The notes below the pieces were generated by a model, which was not told where the DNA came from, ran no database searches, and saw nothing but the letters and a program-made list of their open reading frames with translations. 64,000 bases of DNA from Flavobacterium caeni (lineage in GTDB: Bacteria; Bacteroidota; Bacteroidia; Flavobacteriales; Flavobacteriaceae): positions 105,215 through 169,214 of the forward strand of contig NZ_FMVF01000003.1 in the NCBI RefSeq assembly GCF_900101895.1, read 5' to 3'. Each line of letters opens with the position of its first letter. Position 1 is the first letter of the stretch. Positions 27,047 through 38,410 of the stretch are shown here, one piece after another. The position numbers were made by a program, and so were the translations under genes.

Positions 27047-27909
27047 AGGGAAAGCCCCATTTGCGCAAAGGTGTTGCCCTGGCTTACATCGCCCGATTCA
27101 AAGCCGCGTTTGAACCAATACATGCGTTGCTCCGACGAGCCGTGCGTAAAGGAGTCGGGGACAACCTGACCTTGCATTTTCTTTTGGATGGCGTCGTCGC
27201 CTACGGCATGCGCGGCGCTGAGTGCTTCCTCTATATCGCCCGATTCCAAGAATTGGTTTTTTTCCTGTCCGTAGTGTGCCCAAAGACCGGCGTAAAAATC
27301 GGCCTGGAGTTCGAGCGCCACCGATAATTTATTGGCATCGGCTTCTGAAAGCCCTTGTTGTCGTTGGCGCATCTTGGCCGAAGTGCCCAAAAGTGTCTGT
27401 ACGTGGTGACCCACCTCGTGCGCGATCACATAGGCGATCGCAAAGTCGCCGCCCTTGGCCCCGAAACGCGTTTGCAGTTCCTCGAAAAAAGCCAAGTCCA
27501 TGTACACTTTTTTATCGCCCGGGCAATAGAACGGCCCCGAAGCCGACGAGGCGCCGCCGCACGCCGTTTGCACGCTGTTGCGGAACAACACCAATTGCGG
27601 TTCTTCGTAGGTCATGCCGTTTTCCTTGAAAATCTGGTGCCAGGCATCTTCGGTGTCGGCGAGCACAACCTTGACAAAGCGACCCATTTTTTCGTCTTCG
27701 GCCGAAAGCGGTACCGATTCGGTTTGTCCTTGTTGTTGCTGCATTTGCTGCACCTGTTCGAGCAATTGCGTGGTATCGCCGTTGCCCATGAACATGCTGA
27801 TCAATACGACGACGATGCCAATGACGCCGCCACCCAAGGCCACTTTTCCGCCGGAAATACTCCTGCGGTCTTCTACGTTGCCGCTTTCTCTTCTGCCTGA
27901 CCACTTCAT
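27043..27909 (-). CDS. Neutral zinc metallopeptidase, YpfJ family
   Basis: The 288-residue protein begins with the family's typical MKW-x-GRRES-x-NVEDRR. A transmembrane helix at about 22-42 and a Gln-rich linker (about 48-62) follow. The putative peptidase domain has HEVGHH at 164-169, the zinc-binding HExxH motif. CGGASSASGPFYCPGD is another family signature. The active domain is expected in the periplasm. The biological substrate is unknown. It ends by overlapping the DUF998 gene and lies 19 bp downstream of the hybrid histidine kinase, so all three may form one transcription unit. Confidence 0.88.
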   Translation of the reverse strand: MKWSGRRESGNVEDRRSISGGKVALGGGVIGIVVVLISMFMGNGDTTQLLEQVQQMQQQQGQTESVPLSAEDEKMGRFVKVVLADTEDAWHQIFKENGMTYEEPQLVLFRNSVQTACGGASSASGPFYCPGDKKVYMDLAFFEELQTRFGAKGGDFAIAYVIAHEVGHHVQTLLGTSAKMRQRQQGLSEADANKLSVALELQADFYAGLWAHYGQEKNQFLESGDIEEALSAAHAVGDDAIQKKMQGQVVPDSFTHGSSEQRMYWFKRGFESGDVSQGNTFAQMGLSL

Positions 27910-27928
27910 AATTTTCGTATTTAGTTGT

Positions 27929-31432
<3,504 letters not shown>

Positions 31433-31521
31433 GTTGTGGCAATATAGTGGCTAAAATAGCAAAACAGCCCGTTCACCACAACAAAACCGCAACAAAATTA
31501 ACGCCAGTTATTAACATTTTC

Positions 31522-32328
31522 TTAACTCGGTTCGGTCGTAGCGTCGTCGATGCCAACCGATTGGGCATAGATCGCATACTGGCACGCCGACACAATCGGC
31601 AAGGTAAAGAACAGGCCGATACAGCACGCCAGCAGCCCCAACAGTGCGATGATGCCGCAAACCAGCAACAAAAAAAGGATCGGCCAAAACTTTCGCGAGA
31701 CCACCACGGCGCTCGAAACAATCGACTCGATAGGGGATTGGTCGCCAAAGATGATCAACGGAACGAACAACGTGGTCAGGATCGATACGGCAATGATCAA
31801 CAGGAACAATACCAACGTGACCCCCGGCGACAACGGCAACAAATATTCCGACCCGAGCGCCGCGGCAAAAGTCACCAGGTTGATGACGAATCCGGCCACA
31901 AACAAGTCCGAGAAATGTGCCCCTTTGTAGTACTGGAAGGCACTGCCCAAACTGATCTCTTGGCCTTTTTCGAAGTCATAACACATCCTTATCAATCCCG
32001 CCGACAGCGGTATCGACAAGGCGCCCAGCAAGATGCGCGACAGCCCGTCGATGACTTTGTGTTGCAGTGTTTGGTGCTCGAGCTGAAACTGGAGTTCCTT
32101 GAGCATTTCCTCAAAATTCATATCTGGCGTCACGCGACTCATGTCGAGCGTGCTCGCCGCCGTCATCGACATCACCGCAAAATAGACGATGCCAAACAGC
32201 AAGAATACAATCCCGCCAGGCAACGCGATGGCTTTGTAGGCGGCAAACGCACGGTTCAGGGTGTCGTCAAAGCTAAAGGTGTAACCGTTGGTTTTTATTT
32301 CTTCGATGCGGTTTTTGATGGTTCTCAT
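31522..32328 (-). CDS. Polytopic membrane protein of unknown function
   Basis: The 268-residue protein is very hydrophobic after an amphipathic N-terminus (MRTIKNRIEEIKTNGYTFSF). About five to six helices are visible, e.g. ALPGGIVFLLFGIVYFAVM and PILFLLLVCGIIALLGLLAC. Its layout resembles the family of flavobacterial integral membrane proteins often given the doubtful name 'beta-carotene monooxygenase'; nothing in the sequence supports an oxygenase. It starts 1 bp after the aldehyde dehydrogenase stop codon and is probably co-transcribed with it. Confidence 0.75.
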   Translation of the reverse strand: MRTIKNRIEEIKTNGYTFSFDDTLNRAFAAYKAIALPGGIVFLLFGIVYFAVMSMTAASTLDMSRVTPDMNFEEMLKELQFQLEHQTLQHKVIDGLSRILLGALSIPLSAGLIRMCYDFEKGQEISLGSAFQYYKGAHFSDLFVAGFVINLVTFAAALGSEYLLPLSPGVTLVLFLLIIAVSILTTLFVPLIIFGDQSPIESIVSSAVVVSRKFWPILFLLLVCGIIALLGLLACCIGLFFTLPIVSACQYAIYAQSVGIDDATTEPS

Positions 32329-32329
32329 G

Positions 32330-33655
32330 TCAAAGCCATTTTAAAAGTTTGCGTATGGTTGTGAATTTGTCGGAATAAGGGGCGTACCGCATCGGCAAGT
32401 CAAGCCAGTTGGCCTTTTTGACGATGGGCTTGCGGTGCGAAAAAGTCTCGAAGCTGTACCGTCCATGGTAGGCGCCCATGCCCGAATGTCCGACGCCGCC
32501 AAACGGCAAGCGCGCATTGCCGAACTGCACCACGGTGTCGTTGATGCTGCCGTTGCCAAACGAAAAACGTTTCATCATTTTGCGCGTAAAGCCGCTGTTG
32601 CCAAAGGCGTACAAAGACAAGGGTTTCTCGTAACGCGAAATAACGGTTGCGATTTCGTCTTCGGTTTCATACGAAAGGATGGGCAGGATAGGGCCAAAAA
32701 TCTCGTCTTGCATGACGGCGCTTTCGAGCGTGGGTTCGTCGATCAGCGTAGGGGCAAGGTAGCGTTCGGCTGCGTCGGATTCGCCGCCGTACAGGATTTT
32801 ATCGGTGTCGATCAAATCGAGCAGACGGCTCCAGTTTTTGTCGTTGATGATTCTCGGGAAGTCGGGCGATTGCTTGGGATTAGTACCATAGGCCCGTTCG
32901 ATTTCGGTTTTGAGCAAATCGATGAAACGCGTCTTGACCTTGTTCTGGATCAGCAAATAGTCGGGCGCTATACAGGTTTGTCCGGCGTTGAGGAATTTGC
33001 CCCAAACGATGCGTCGCGCGGCAAGCGCGAGATTGGCCGTCGCATCGATGATACACGGGTTCTTGCCGCCCAGTTCGAGCGTCACGGGTGTCAGGTGCTC
33101 GGCCGCGGCCTTGGCGACCAATTTGCCCACGGCCACGCTGCCCGTAAAAAAAATGTAATCCCAACGGTGCGTGAGCAATTTTTGCGAGACCTCGGCGCCG
33201 CCTTGGTACACTTCGACATGGTTGGGCGAAAACGTAATCCGCACGATTTCGGCGATCAGCGCCGCGGTGTGGGGTGTGAGTTCCGACGGTTTGAGCGTCA
33301 CAGAATTGCCCGCCGCCACTGCCGCAATCAGCGGACACATCGCGAGCTGGAACGGATAATTCCACGGCGCGATGACCAGCACCTTGCCGTAGGGCTCGCG
33401 GTAAATCCAATCGGTAGACGGGAAGTTGAGCAGCGAAGGCCAAACGCGTTGCGGACGCGCCCAGCGGTTCAGGTTTTTGATCGTTTTTTTGAGTTCTGAC
33501 GTCACGATAAACGTCTCGGTCACCAACCCTTCGAACGCGGGTTTCCCGAAGTCTTTTTGCAACGCCGACAAGATTTCGGTTTCGCGCGTGGCAATGTGGT
33601 GCAGCAACTGCGTGAGCACCTTTTTGCGGAACTGGACGTCGGTTTGGAAATTCAT
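32330..33655 (-). CDS. Aldehyde dehydrogenase (ALDH3-like)
   Basis: The 441-residue enzyme is of the shorter class 3 / coniferyl-aldehyde type. It has APWNYPFQL near 105-113, FTGSVAVGK, the catalytic Glu in TLELGGKNP, and the nucleophilic Cys in NAGQTCIAPDY. It would oxidise a fatty or aromatic aldehyde with NAD(P)+. The ATG at 33655 was preferred over a codon nine residues upstream because relatives begin close to the MNFQTDVQFRKK helix. The C-terminal hydrophobic tail of some ALDH3 enzymes is absent. The enzyme should be cytoplasmic. Confidence 0.9.
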   Translation of the reverse strand: MNFQTDVQFRKKVLTQLLHHIATRETEILSALQKDFGKPAFEGLVTETFIVTSELKKTIKNLNRWARPQRVWPSLLNFPSTDWIYREPYGKVLVIAPWNYPFQLAMCPLIAAVAAGNSVTLKPSELTPHTAALIAEIVRITFSPNHVEVYQGGAEVSQKLLTHRWDYIFFTGSVAVGKLVAKAAAEHLTPVTLELGGKNPCIIDATANLALAARRIVWGKFLNAGQTCIAPDYLLIQNKVKTRFIDLLKTEIERAYGTNPKQSPDFPRIINDKNWSRLLDLIDTDKILYGGESDAAERYLAPTLIDEPTLESAVMQDEIFGPILPILSYETEDEIATVISRYEKPLSLYAFGNSGFTRKMMKRFSFGNGSINDTVVQFGNARLPFGGVGHSGMGAYHGRYSFETFSHRKPIVKKANWLDLPMRYAPYSDKFTTIRKLLKWL

Positions 33656-33684
33656 TGGCGGGATCACGCCCAAATGTAGCAAAT

Positions 33685-35034
33685 TTAATCGAATTGGAAA
33701 CCGTATCCGATATAGGCGTCGGCTTGCTTGGCGTCGGACAGCAAAGCGGTGATCACCGAACCCGATCCGATGAAAAAGCCATACGCCCTAAACCCGAGAC
33801 CCGTGGCAAATCCCGAGAATTCACTCGACGACATCGGCAAATAGACCTCGATGGTACGCGTGGTAAATCGCGGTGTGAGCGAAAAGACGTTTTGCCCCGC
33901 GATTTGTGTGTTCTCCTCGTCTTTGCGCATTTTGAGCTGTGCGAATGCGGTGACGTAGAATTGGGGCACGATCTTGAGGTCGGCGTAGGCGGTCAGGACG
34001 GTGGGCAGCGTCACCTTGAACGATTTGCGTTCGGCCACCGTTTTGTTCAAAAAGCCGCTCGCGAGCAACAGGCTTTCAATTTCCCTGAGACTTTGGGCGC
34101 CCTGGAATTGGTTCAATCCGAGCGTATCGGTGCCTTGTACCGACAGCACATAATTCGTATCGGAATTGTCGTTCGATTTGAATTTCATGCTGCCAATGTT
34201 CTTGACGGCCACGCCCACGTTGAGTTTGTAGTGCCCTTCTTCGGCATCTTTCAGACGGTAGTTGACACCAATGTCGGCCGCAACGCCGTTGGGTTTGCCG
34301 AACAACGAGCTCGCGTAATCGCCAAACTGGCTAAAGTCGTCGCCCAGGTTGCCCGAGTATGCGATGTTCAGGTTGGCCTGTGCATTGGTCAGGCTGACTT
34401 CGCCGAATTCGTTGTGCACCGTACCCGAAAACTCGTTCGCGCCAAAGTTCGCGTACGAGCCTGGAAACAACAGTTTTACCGAAGCCCCGAGGTTGAGTTT
34501 GTGCGTTGCATCTTCGAACAGGATCGTTGCCGCAGAAAATGCGACCTCGCCCCAGCTGGTTCCCGCCAAGCGTTGGTTGTTGCTGTTGGCGATCACCGAC
34601 GATCCGCTCAAATACGAATCTATTGCGCTGTTGGTGAGCGCGTCGCCAAGGTTGGCGTCTACATCAACCAGATCGAGTTTGGCGTGGCCCTTGGTGGTAA
34701 AGGCAAATGCCCAGCGTTGGCTGTTCCAGGCGATGCCGGGGCCGGTAATTTGGGCGTCCATCCGCAAGTCGACGGCAGTGTTGCCGGTGAACAGTTTGTC
34801 GGCAAAATCGCCGCCACCCACAAGGTCGCTGAAGCCGAGTTCGCTGTTCGACGCCTTGGCGCTTATCGAAATGACGTGGATGTCATAGCGGGCATTGAGG
34901 TTCACGAGTTCGGCGGGGTTCACCCCAGCGTTGATGATCCCGCCGCGTTGCGAGGTGTTGATGCCCGCGTAATGTTCTTGCGCGAAGTTCGCTTGGGAAA
35001 GAAGTCCGAGTAAAAGACAAAGCATTTTTTTCAT
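33685..35034 (-). CDS. DUF5723 outer-membrane beta-barrel-like protein
   Basis: The 449-residue protein has a signal peptide (MKKMLCLLLGLLSQANFAQ) and an OmpA/PorV-like set of amphipathic strands. N-terminal landmarks are HYAGINTSQRGGIINAGVNPAEL (family-typical 'NPA' motif), followed by MRMDAQ-like strands. It ends in a strand with aromatic terminal residues (YIGYGFQFD) as outer-membrane barrels do. Such proteins are common in flavobacteria and have no proven function. The start at 35034 was chosen over the codon eight residues upstream because it opens the signal peptide. Confidence 0.8.
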   Translation of the reverse strand: MKKMLCLLLGLLSQANFAQEHYAGINTSQRGGIINAGVNPAELVNLNARYDIHVISISAKASNSELGFSDLVGGGDFADKLFTGNTAVDLRMDAQITGPGIAWNSQRWAFAFTTKGHAKLDLVDVDANLGDALTNSAIDSYLSGSSVIANSNNQRLAGTSWGEVAFSAATILFEDATHKLNLGASVKLLFPGSYANFGANEFSGTVHNEFGEVSLTNAQANLNIAYSGNLGDDFSQFGDYASSLFGKPNGVAADIGVNYRLKDAEEGHYKLNVGVAVKNIGSMKFKSNDNSDTNYVLSVQGTDTLGLNQFQGAQSLREIESLLLASGFLNKTVAERKSFKVTLPTVLTAYADLKIVPQFYVTAFAQLKMRKDEENTQIAGQNVFSLTPRFTTRTIEVYLPMSSSEFSGFATGLGFRAYGFFIGSGSVITALLSDAKQADAYIGYGFQFD

Positions 35035-35182
35035 GGCAAATAGTTTTAGATTCGACATTGGTTTTGTTTTTGTGGGGACATCTTGGGCCGCACTTTCCCT
35101 ACCTCACGACAAATTATTTGTCCGCAGATTGGGATGACGGTAAAATAATAACGTTTTACAGCAAAGAATGTTATGGGTTTGC

Positions 35183-35896
35183 CTAGTGGGTATTAGGCGT
35201 TTCCCTATCGACGGCGCGCCATACGGTTTCGTCGGGCACCGGGGCGATCAGCGTAAGATTTTCTTTCGAAACGGGATGCACGAAGTGCAGTTTGCGCGCG
35301 TGCAGGTGGATGCCGCCGTCTGGGTTGCTGCGGTCGGCGCCGTATTTCAAATCGCCTTTGATGGGGCTGCCGATGGCCGCGAGTTGCGCACGGATTTGGT
35401 GGTGACGCCCCGTATGCAGGTCGATTTCGAGCGCGCAGTAGCTTTGCAGCGAGGCAATGACTTTGTAGTCGAGGCTTGCCATTTTGCTGTCGGGGACTTC
35501 TTTTTCGTGCGCCTTGGAGGTGTTGTTTTTTTCGTTGCGCTTGAGGTAATGTATCAGTTTGTCCTGCGTTTTTGCAGGTTGGTTTTTGACGACGGCCCAG
35601 TAGGTTTTTTGCGTCTCGCGGTTCTTGAACAAATCGTTGAGCCGTGTAAGGGCCTTGGATGTCCTAGCAAAAACGACGATGCCGGTAGTAGGTCTGTCCA
35701 ATCGATGCACGACACCCAAGAACACTTCGCCGGGTTTGTTGTATTTGTCCTTGAGGTATTCCTTGACCACGTCCGACAGGGGTTTGTCGCCGGTTTTGTC
35801 GCCCTGCACGATGTCGCCCACGCGCTTGTTGACCACGATGATGTGGTTGTCTTCGAACAGGATTTGCAGGTTGGTCTTGTTTGAAACGATTTTCAT
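35183..35896 (-). CDS. RluA-family RNA pseudouridine synthase, catalytic domain only
   Basis: The 237-residue protein has the RluA active-site motif HRLDRPTTGIVVFAR with the catalytic Asp, GRHHQIRAQL, and a C-terminal HARKLHFVHP. It has no S4 domain, unlike the RluD-like enzyme at 24843, so it more resembles RluA/TruC-type enzymes acting on tRNA or rRNA; the target base is not deducible. The ATG at 35896 gives MKIVSNKTNLQILFEDNH. In-frame codons upstream belong to a GC-rich structured element and were rejected. Confidence 0.88.
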   Translation of the reverse strand: MKIVSNKTNLQILFEDNHIIVVNKRVGDIVQGDKTGDKPLSDVVKEYLKDKYNKPGEVFLGVVHRLDRPTTGIVVFARTSKALTRLNDLFKNRETQKTYWAVVKNQPAKTQDKLIHYLKRNEKNNTSKAHEKEVPDSKMASLDYKVIASLQSYCALEIDLHTGRHHQIRAQLAAIGSPIKGDLKYGADRSNPDGGIHLHARKLHFVHPVSKENLTLIAPVPDETVWRAVDRETPNTH

Positions 35897-35906
35897 AAAG
35901 GAAGAC

Positions 35907-35974
35907 AGGGCCGCGTTAGGGATGGGAGCAAGGTGCCGCGCACCGCGTACAGCCCGGGCCGCAGGCAACGCCCT
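35907..35974 (-). repeat. GC-rich structured intergenic element
   Basis: On the minus strand the element runs AGGGCGTTGCCTGCGGCC, CGGGCTGTACGCGGTGCG, CGGCACCTTGCTCCCATCCC, TAACGCGGCCCTG. It contains the hairpin GGTGC-CGC-GCACC. It is far more GC-rich than its surroundings and ends about 10 bp before the RluA-type gene. I recall similar GGGCGT..GGGCTGTACGC..CCCATCCCTAACGC strings between genes of other Bacteroidota; this is from memory and unverified. Confidence 0.55.
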
Positions 35975-35999
35975 AATAAATAGTAAAAATAGAAAATGA

Positions 36000-36818
36000 T
36001 TAATATTGTTCCTTTTCGTTCGGAAAGTCTGCCGATTTCACGTCTTCGACATATTTGCCGATCGCGCCCGTCATTTGTTCGTACAAATCGAGGTAACGGC
36101 GCAAGAACCGTGGGCTGAATTCGTTGTTCATGCCCAGCATGTCGTGGATTACGAGCACCTGGCCGTCGACGCCGCCGCCCGCACCAATGCCGATCACGGG
36201 GATCGAGATGCTTTGCGCCACGCGCTGGGCGAGCTTGGCGGGGATTTTTTCGAGTACGATTGCAAAACAGCCCAAGCGCTCGAGGAGTTGCGCGTCTTCG
36301 ACGAGTTTTTCGGCCTCGGCTTCTTCCTTGGCCCGTACGGTATAGGTCCCGAACTTGTAGATCGACTGCGGCGTAAGCCCCAAGTGCCCCATGACGGGGA
36401 TGCCTGCGGCGAGGATGCGTTTGATGGATTCCTTGATTTCGCTGCCGCCTTCGAGTTTTACCGCGTGCCCGCCGCTTTCTTTCATGATGCGGATGGACGA
36501 ACGCAGCGCCTCTTTGGGGTCGGATTGGTAGCTGCCGAACGGCAAATCGACCACCACGAGTGCGCGGTCTACGGCGCGGATCACCGACGAGGCGTGGTAA
36601 ATCATTTGGTCGAGCGTGATGGGCAGCGTTGTTTCATGGCCCGCCATGACGTTCGAGGCCGAATCGCCTACCAAGATCACGTCGACGCCCGCGGTGTCTA
36701 CGATTTTGGCCATCGTGAAATCGTAGGCGGTGAGCATCGAGATTTTCTCGCCGTTGGCCTTCATTTCGATCAGCGACTTGGTGGTTACTTTCTTGTAGTC
36801 TTTTTTCGCGACAGACAT
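36000..36818 (-). CDS. panB: 3-methyl-2-oxobutanoate hydroxymethyltransferase
   Basis: The 272-residue (beta/alpha)8 enzyme makes ketopantoate for pantothenate and CoA synthesis. Hallmarks are [10 protein letters not shown] at about 20-29, [20 protein letters not shown] (metal-binding Asp), [18 protein letters not shown] and [15 protein letters not shown]. Length is typical. It is in the same pathway as coaD at 22459 but not linked to it. It lies 103 bp upstream of the RluA-type gene on the same strand. Confidence 0.96.
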   Translation of the reverse strand: MSVAKKDYKKVTTKSLIEMKANGEKISMLTAYDFTMAKIVDTAGVDVILVGDSASNVMAGHETTLPITLDQMIYHASSVIRAVDRALVVVDLPFGSYQSDPKEALRSSIRIMKESGGHAVKLEGGSEIKESIKRILAAGIPVMGHLGLTPQSIYKFGTYTVRAKEEAEAEKLVEDAQLLERLGCFAIVLEKIPAKLAQRVAQSISIPVIGIGAGGGVDGQVLVIHDMLGMNNEFSPRFLRRYLDLYEQMTGAIGKYVEDVKSADFPNEKEQY

Positions 36819-36970
36819 AGGTGTTGTTTTAGGATGGTAAAAGTAGTAAATGGTTTTTGATGCCGCGGCATCGGGCGCGGAAAATTATGCCGATGGGCAA
36901 GTAAAGCATGGTTGGATTTGCGGTTTTTGGAACATGGGATTGGTGCGATCGAAGGGAAAATGTAAAAATG

Positions 36971-37115
36971 GGGAAAATCTGTAGGAGTTAGGGGATAAAA
37001 TTGTATTTTTTCGGTAGGGAAGGGGATTTAGAAGGTATTCCCTACGACAATTCTGCGAGACACCGATACAAACCCGAGCCCGGAGGGCGAACTGTACGAA
37101 GTAAAAATCTGTACA
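36971..37115 (-). repeat. Palindrome-flanked dispersed element, copy C
   Basis: On the minus strand a TACAGATTTTTAC half-palindrome lies near 37103-37115. GTAGGGAATACCTTCTAAAT then CCCCTTCCCTAC forms a perfect 8-bp stem (37038-37045 with 37014-37021). AAATACAATTTT follows, then TACAGATTTTCC. Alignment to copy A is clear from GTAGGG through ACAATTTT. Confidence 0.65.
37072..37104 (+). repeat. CCGAG..CGAACTG dispersed element, copy 2
   Basis: The sequence is ACCCGAGCCCGGAGGGCGAA followed by CTGTACGAAGTAAA. Confidence 0.6.
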
Positions 37116-37221
37116 TTTTGTTAAAGTTTCAGATGATGTCCCCAAAGAGTTGTTATTTGACCAAAAAATCGGAAACCCGTACCCGGAAAAACCAATGCAA
37201 AACGATTCACTACCCAAAATC

Positions 37222-37656
37222 ATGAACAAATTTTCCCTTTTTATTTTGTTGCTCTTCGCGCAATTGACGTTCGCGCAGGAAGCCGATATACGCAGGTCGA
37301 TCGATACTTTTTTCGAAGGCCTGCACCAAAAGGATACCATCAAGATGAAGTCGGTGTTGGCCAAGCCGATGGTTTTACATTCGGTAGACGAACGCAAGGA
37401 TGGCGCGGTGTTTTCGGTCGAATATGCAGCGCAATTCTACCGCTCGGTGGCGTCGGTTCCCAAAGATTTTTCGTTTGGCGAGAAGTTGCTCTCGTGCAAG
37501 ATCCAAATCGACGGAAGCATGGCGCACGCCTGGACCCCCTATGAATTCTACGTCAACGGCAAGCTCAGCCATACCGGCGTCAACTCGTTCCAGCTGGTCA
37601 AGGAAGGCGACAAATGGATGATCGTTTACTGCATCGATACGCGTCGCAAGCCTTGA
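37222..37656 (+). CDS. Secreted NTF2-like (SnoaL/DUF4440-type) protein
   Basis: The 144-residue product has a signal peptide (MNKFSLFILLLFAQLTFAQ) and a single NTF2-like domain. A helix (IRRSIDTFFEGLHQKDTIKM) is followed by a curved sheet with AHAWTPYEFYVNGKLSHTG and a final KWMIVYCIDTRRKP, as in nuclear transport factor 2-like proteins. Such domains bind small ligands or catalyse simple reactions; the role here is unknown and the location is extracytoplasmic. The ATG at 37222 opens the signal peptide; the frame extends 24 codons upstream with no signal character. It converges on the beta-lactamase gene with only 10 bp between them. Confidence 0.8.
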   Translation: MNKFSLFILLLFAQLTFAQEADIRRSIDTFFEGLHQKDTIKMKSVLAKPMVLHSVDERKDGAVFSVEYAAQFYRSVASVPKDFSFGEKLLSCKIQIDGSMAHAWTPYEFYVNGKLSHTGVNSFQLVKEGDKWMIVYCIDTRRKP

Positions 37657-37666
37657 CGTTTAATGA

Positions 37667-38398
37667 CTAGGGTTTCAAGTGCGCTGTAAGTAACCGCGCG
37701 GTATGCTGTAATCCTTGATTGCTTTGCCAGCCTTCATGCCCCGGAATCACGTAGGACGGATTCGGGAATTTGGCCAGCGTGCGGCGGATCGATTTAGGCC
37801 ATTGGCGCACATCGGCGTCGGCGAGGTTCCCCAGATTGTCGGTGTCGGTGCTTTTGACGAAACAACCGCCGTGCAACACTTTCTCGTTTTCAAACCATAC
37901 GACGATGTTGTCCTGGGTGTGTCCAGGGCCGGGGTAAAACGTTTCGATTTTACGCCCTCCAATGATGAATACAGTATCTTTTGAGAACGTGTATTGCGCC
38001 TGTTGTTCGTTGTATTTGCGACACAATTCGAGCGTTTGTTTGGAAGAGTAGGTCTTGACGCCTTTCGATTGGAGGTAGTCAAAACTCCCCGTGCGGTCGG
38101 CGTGGAAATGTGTGGCGATGCAAAGCAACACCTTTTTACCGTGCTTTTTTTGGATGGAATCAAGTAGCGGTTGGGCTTGCGAGGAATCCCACGGCGCATC
38201 GATAAGCGCAACGCCTTGGTCGGTGACAAGGTAGGTCCCGTTGGCGGGGTACGGTTTTTCGCCGCCCAAATCGTGGTAGGTGGTGTAAACGTAGAGGTTG
38301 CCCGTAAGGTGCGCGATGTCGAGCTGCGCGTGGGCCATATCGAAAACCAACAGCAGCAGCCACCAACGCATCGTCATCCAAAATCTAAAATTCAACAT
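37667..38398 (-). CDS. bla: Subclass B1 metallo-beta-lactamase
   Basis: The 243-residue protein has a signal peptide (cleavage near residue 25, after AHA/AQ) and the complete B1 zinc set. Zn1 ligands are H97, H99 and H160 (THFHADRTGS; GPGHTQDN). Zn2 ligands are D101, C179 (HGGCFVKS) and H221 (PGHEGW). The lysine following the cysteine motif (K182) matches the carboxylate-binding Lys of B1 enzymes. It should hydrolyse beta-lactams, including carbapenems, in the periplasm. Chromosomal B1 enzymes are known in flavobacteria, so this is likely resident. It lies 12 bp downstream of the L-serine ammonia-lyase gene on the same strand. The start is uncertain: ATG codons at residues 8 and 10 are also possible. 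Confidence 0.93.
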   Translation of the reverse strand: MLNFRFWMTMRWWLLLLVFDMAHAQLDIAHLTGNLYVYTTYHDLGGEKPYPANGTYLVTDQGVALIDAPWDSSQAQPLLDSIQKKHGKKVLLCIATHFHADRTGSFDYLQSKGVKTYSSKQTLELCRKYNEQQAQYTFSKDTVFIIGGRKIETFYPGPGHTQDNIVVWFENEKVLHGGCFVKSTDTDNLGNLADADVRQWPKSIRRTLAKFPNPSYVIPGHEGWQSNQGLQHTARLLTAHLKP

Positions 38399-38410
38399 TT
38401 AAAATAAAAA

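Larger units (their letters stand above)
36819..37221. other. 403-bp gene-free divergent region with nested dispersed elements
   Basis: Between panB and the NTF2-like gene this region holds the third palindrome-flanked element (minus strand, 36971-37115), with a CCGAG..CGAACTG element (37072-37104) apparently inserted in it. A 170-codon open frame on the minus strand crosses these repeats and has no protein-like character. Confidence 0.7.

Noticed and set aside
31522-32328. Beta-carotene monooxygenase function for the membrane protein
   Set aside because: Such names are passed on in databases, but the sequence shows only membrane helices and no iron-binding histidines of that enzyme family.
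33655-35013. 452-codon open frame antisense to the DUF5723 gene
   Set aside because: No signal or domain features; the other strand has a signal peptide and beta-barrel pattern.
36885-37397. 170-codon minus-strand frame in the panB/NTF2-like gap
   Set aside because: It is composed of dispersed repeat sequence and runs into the antisense of a signal-peptide gene.
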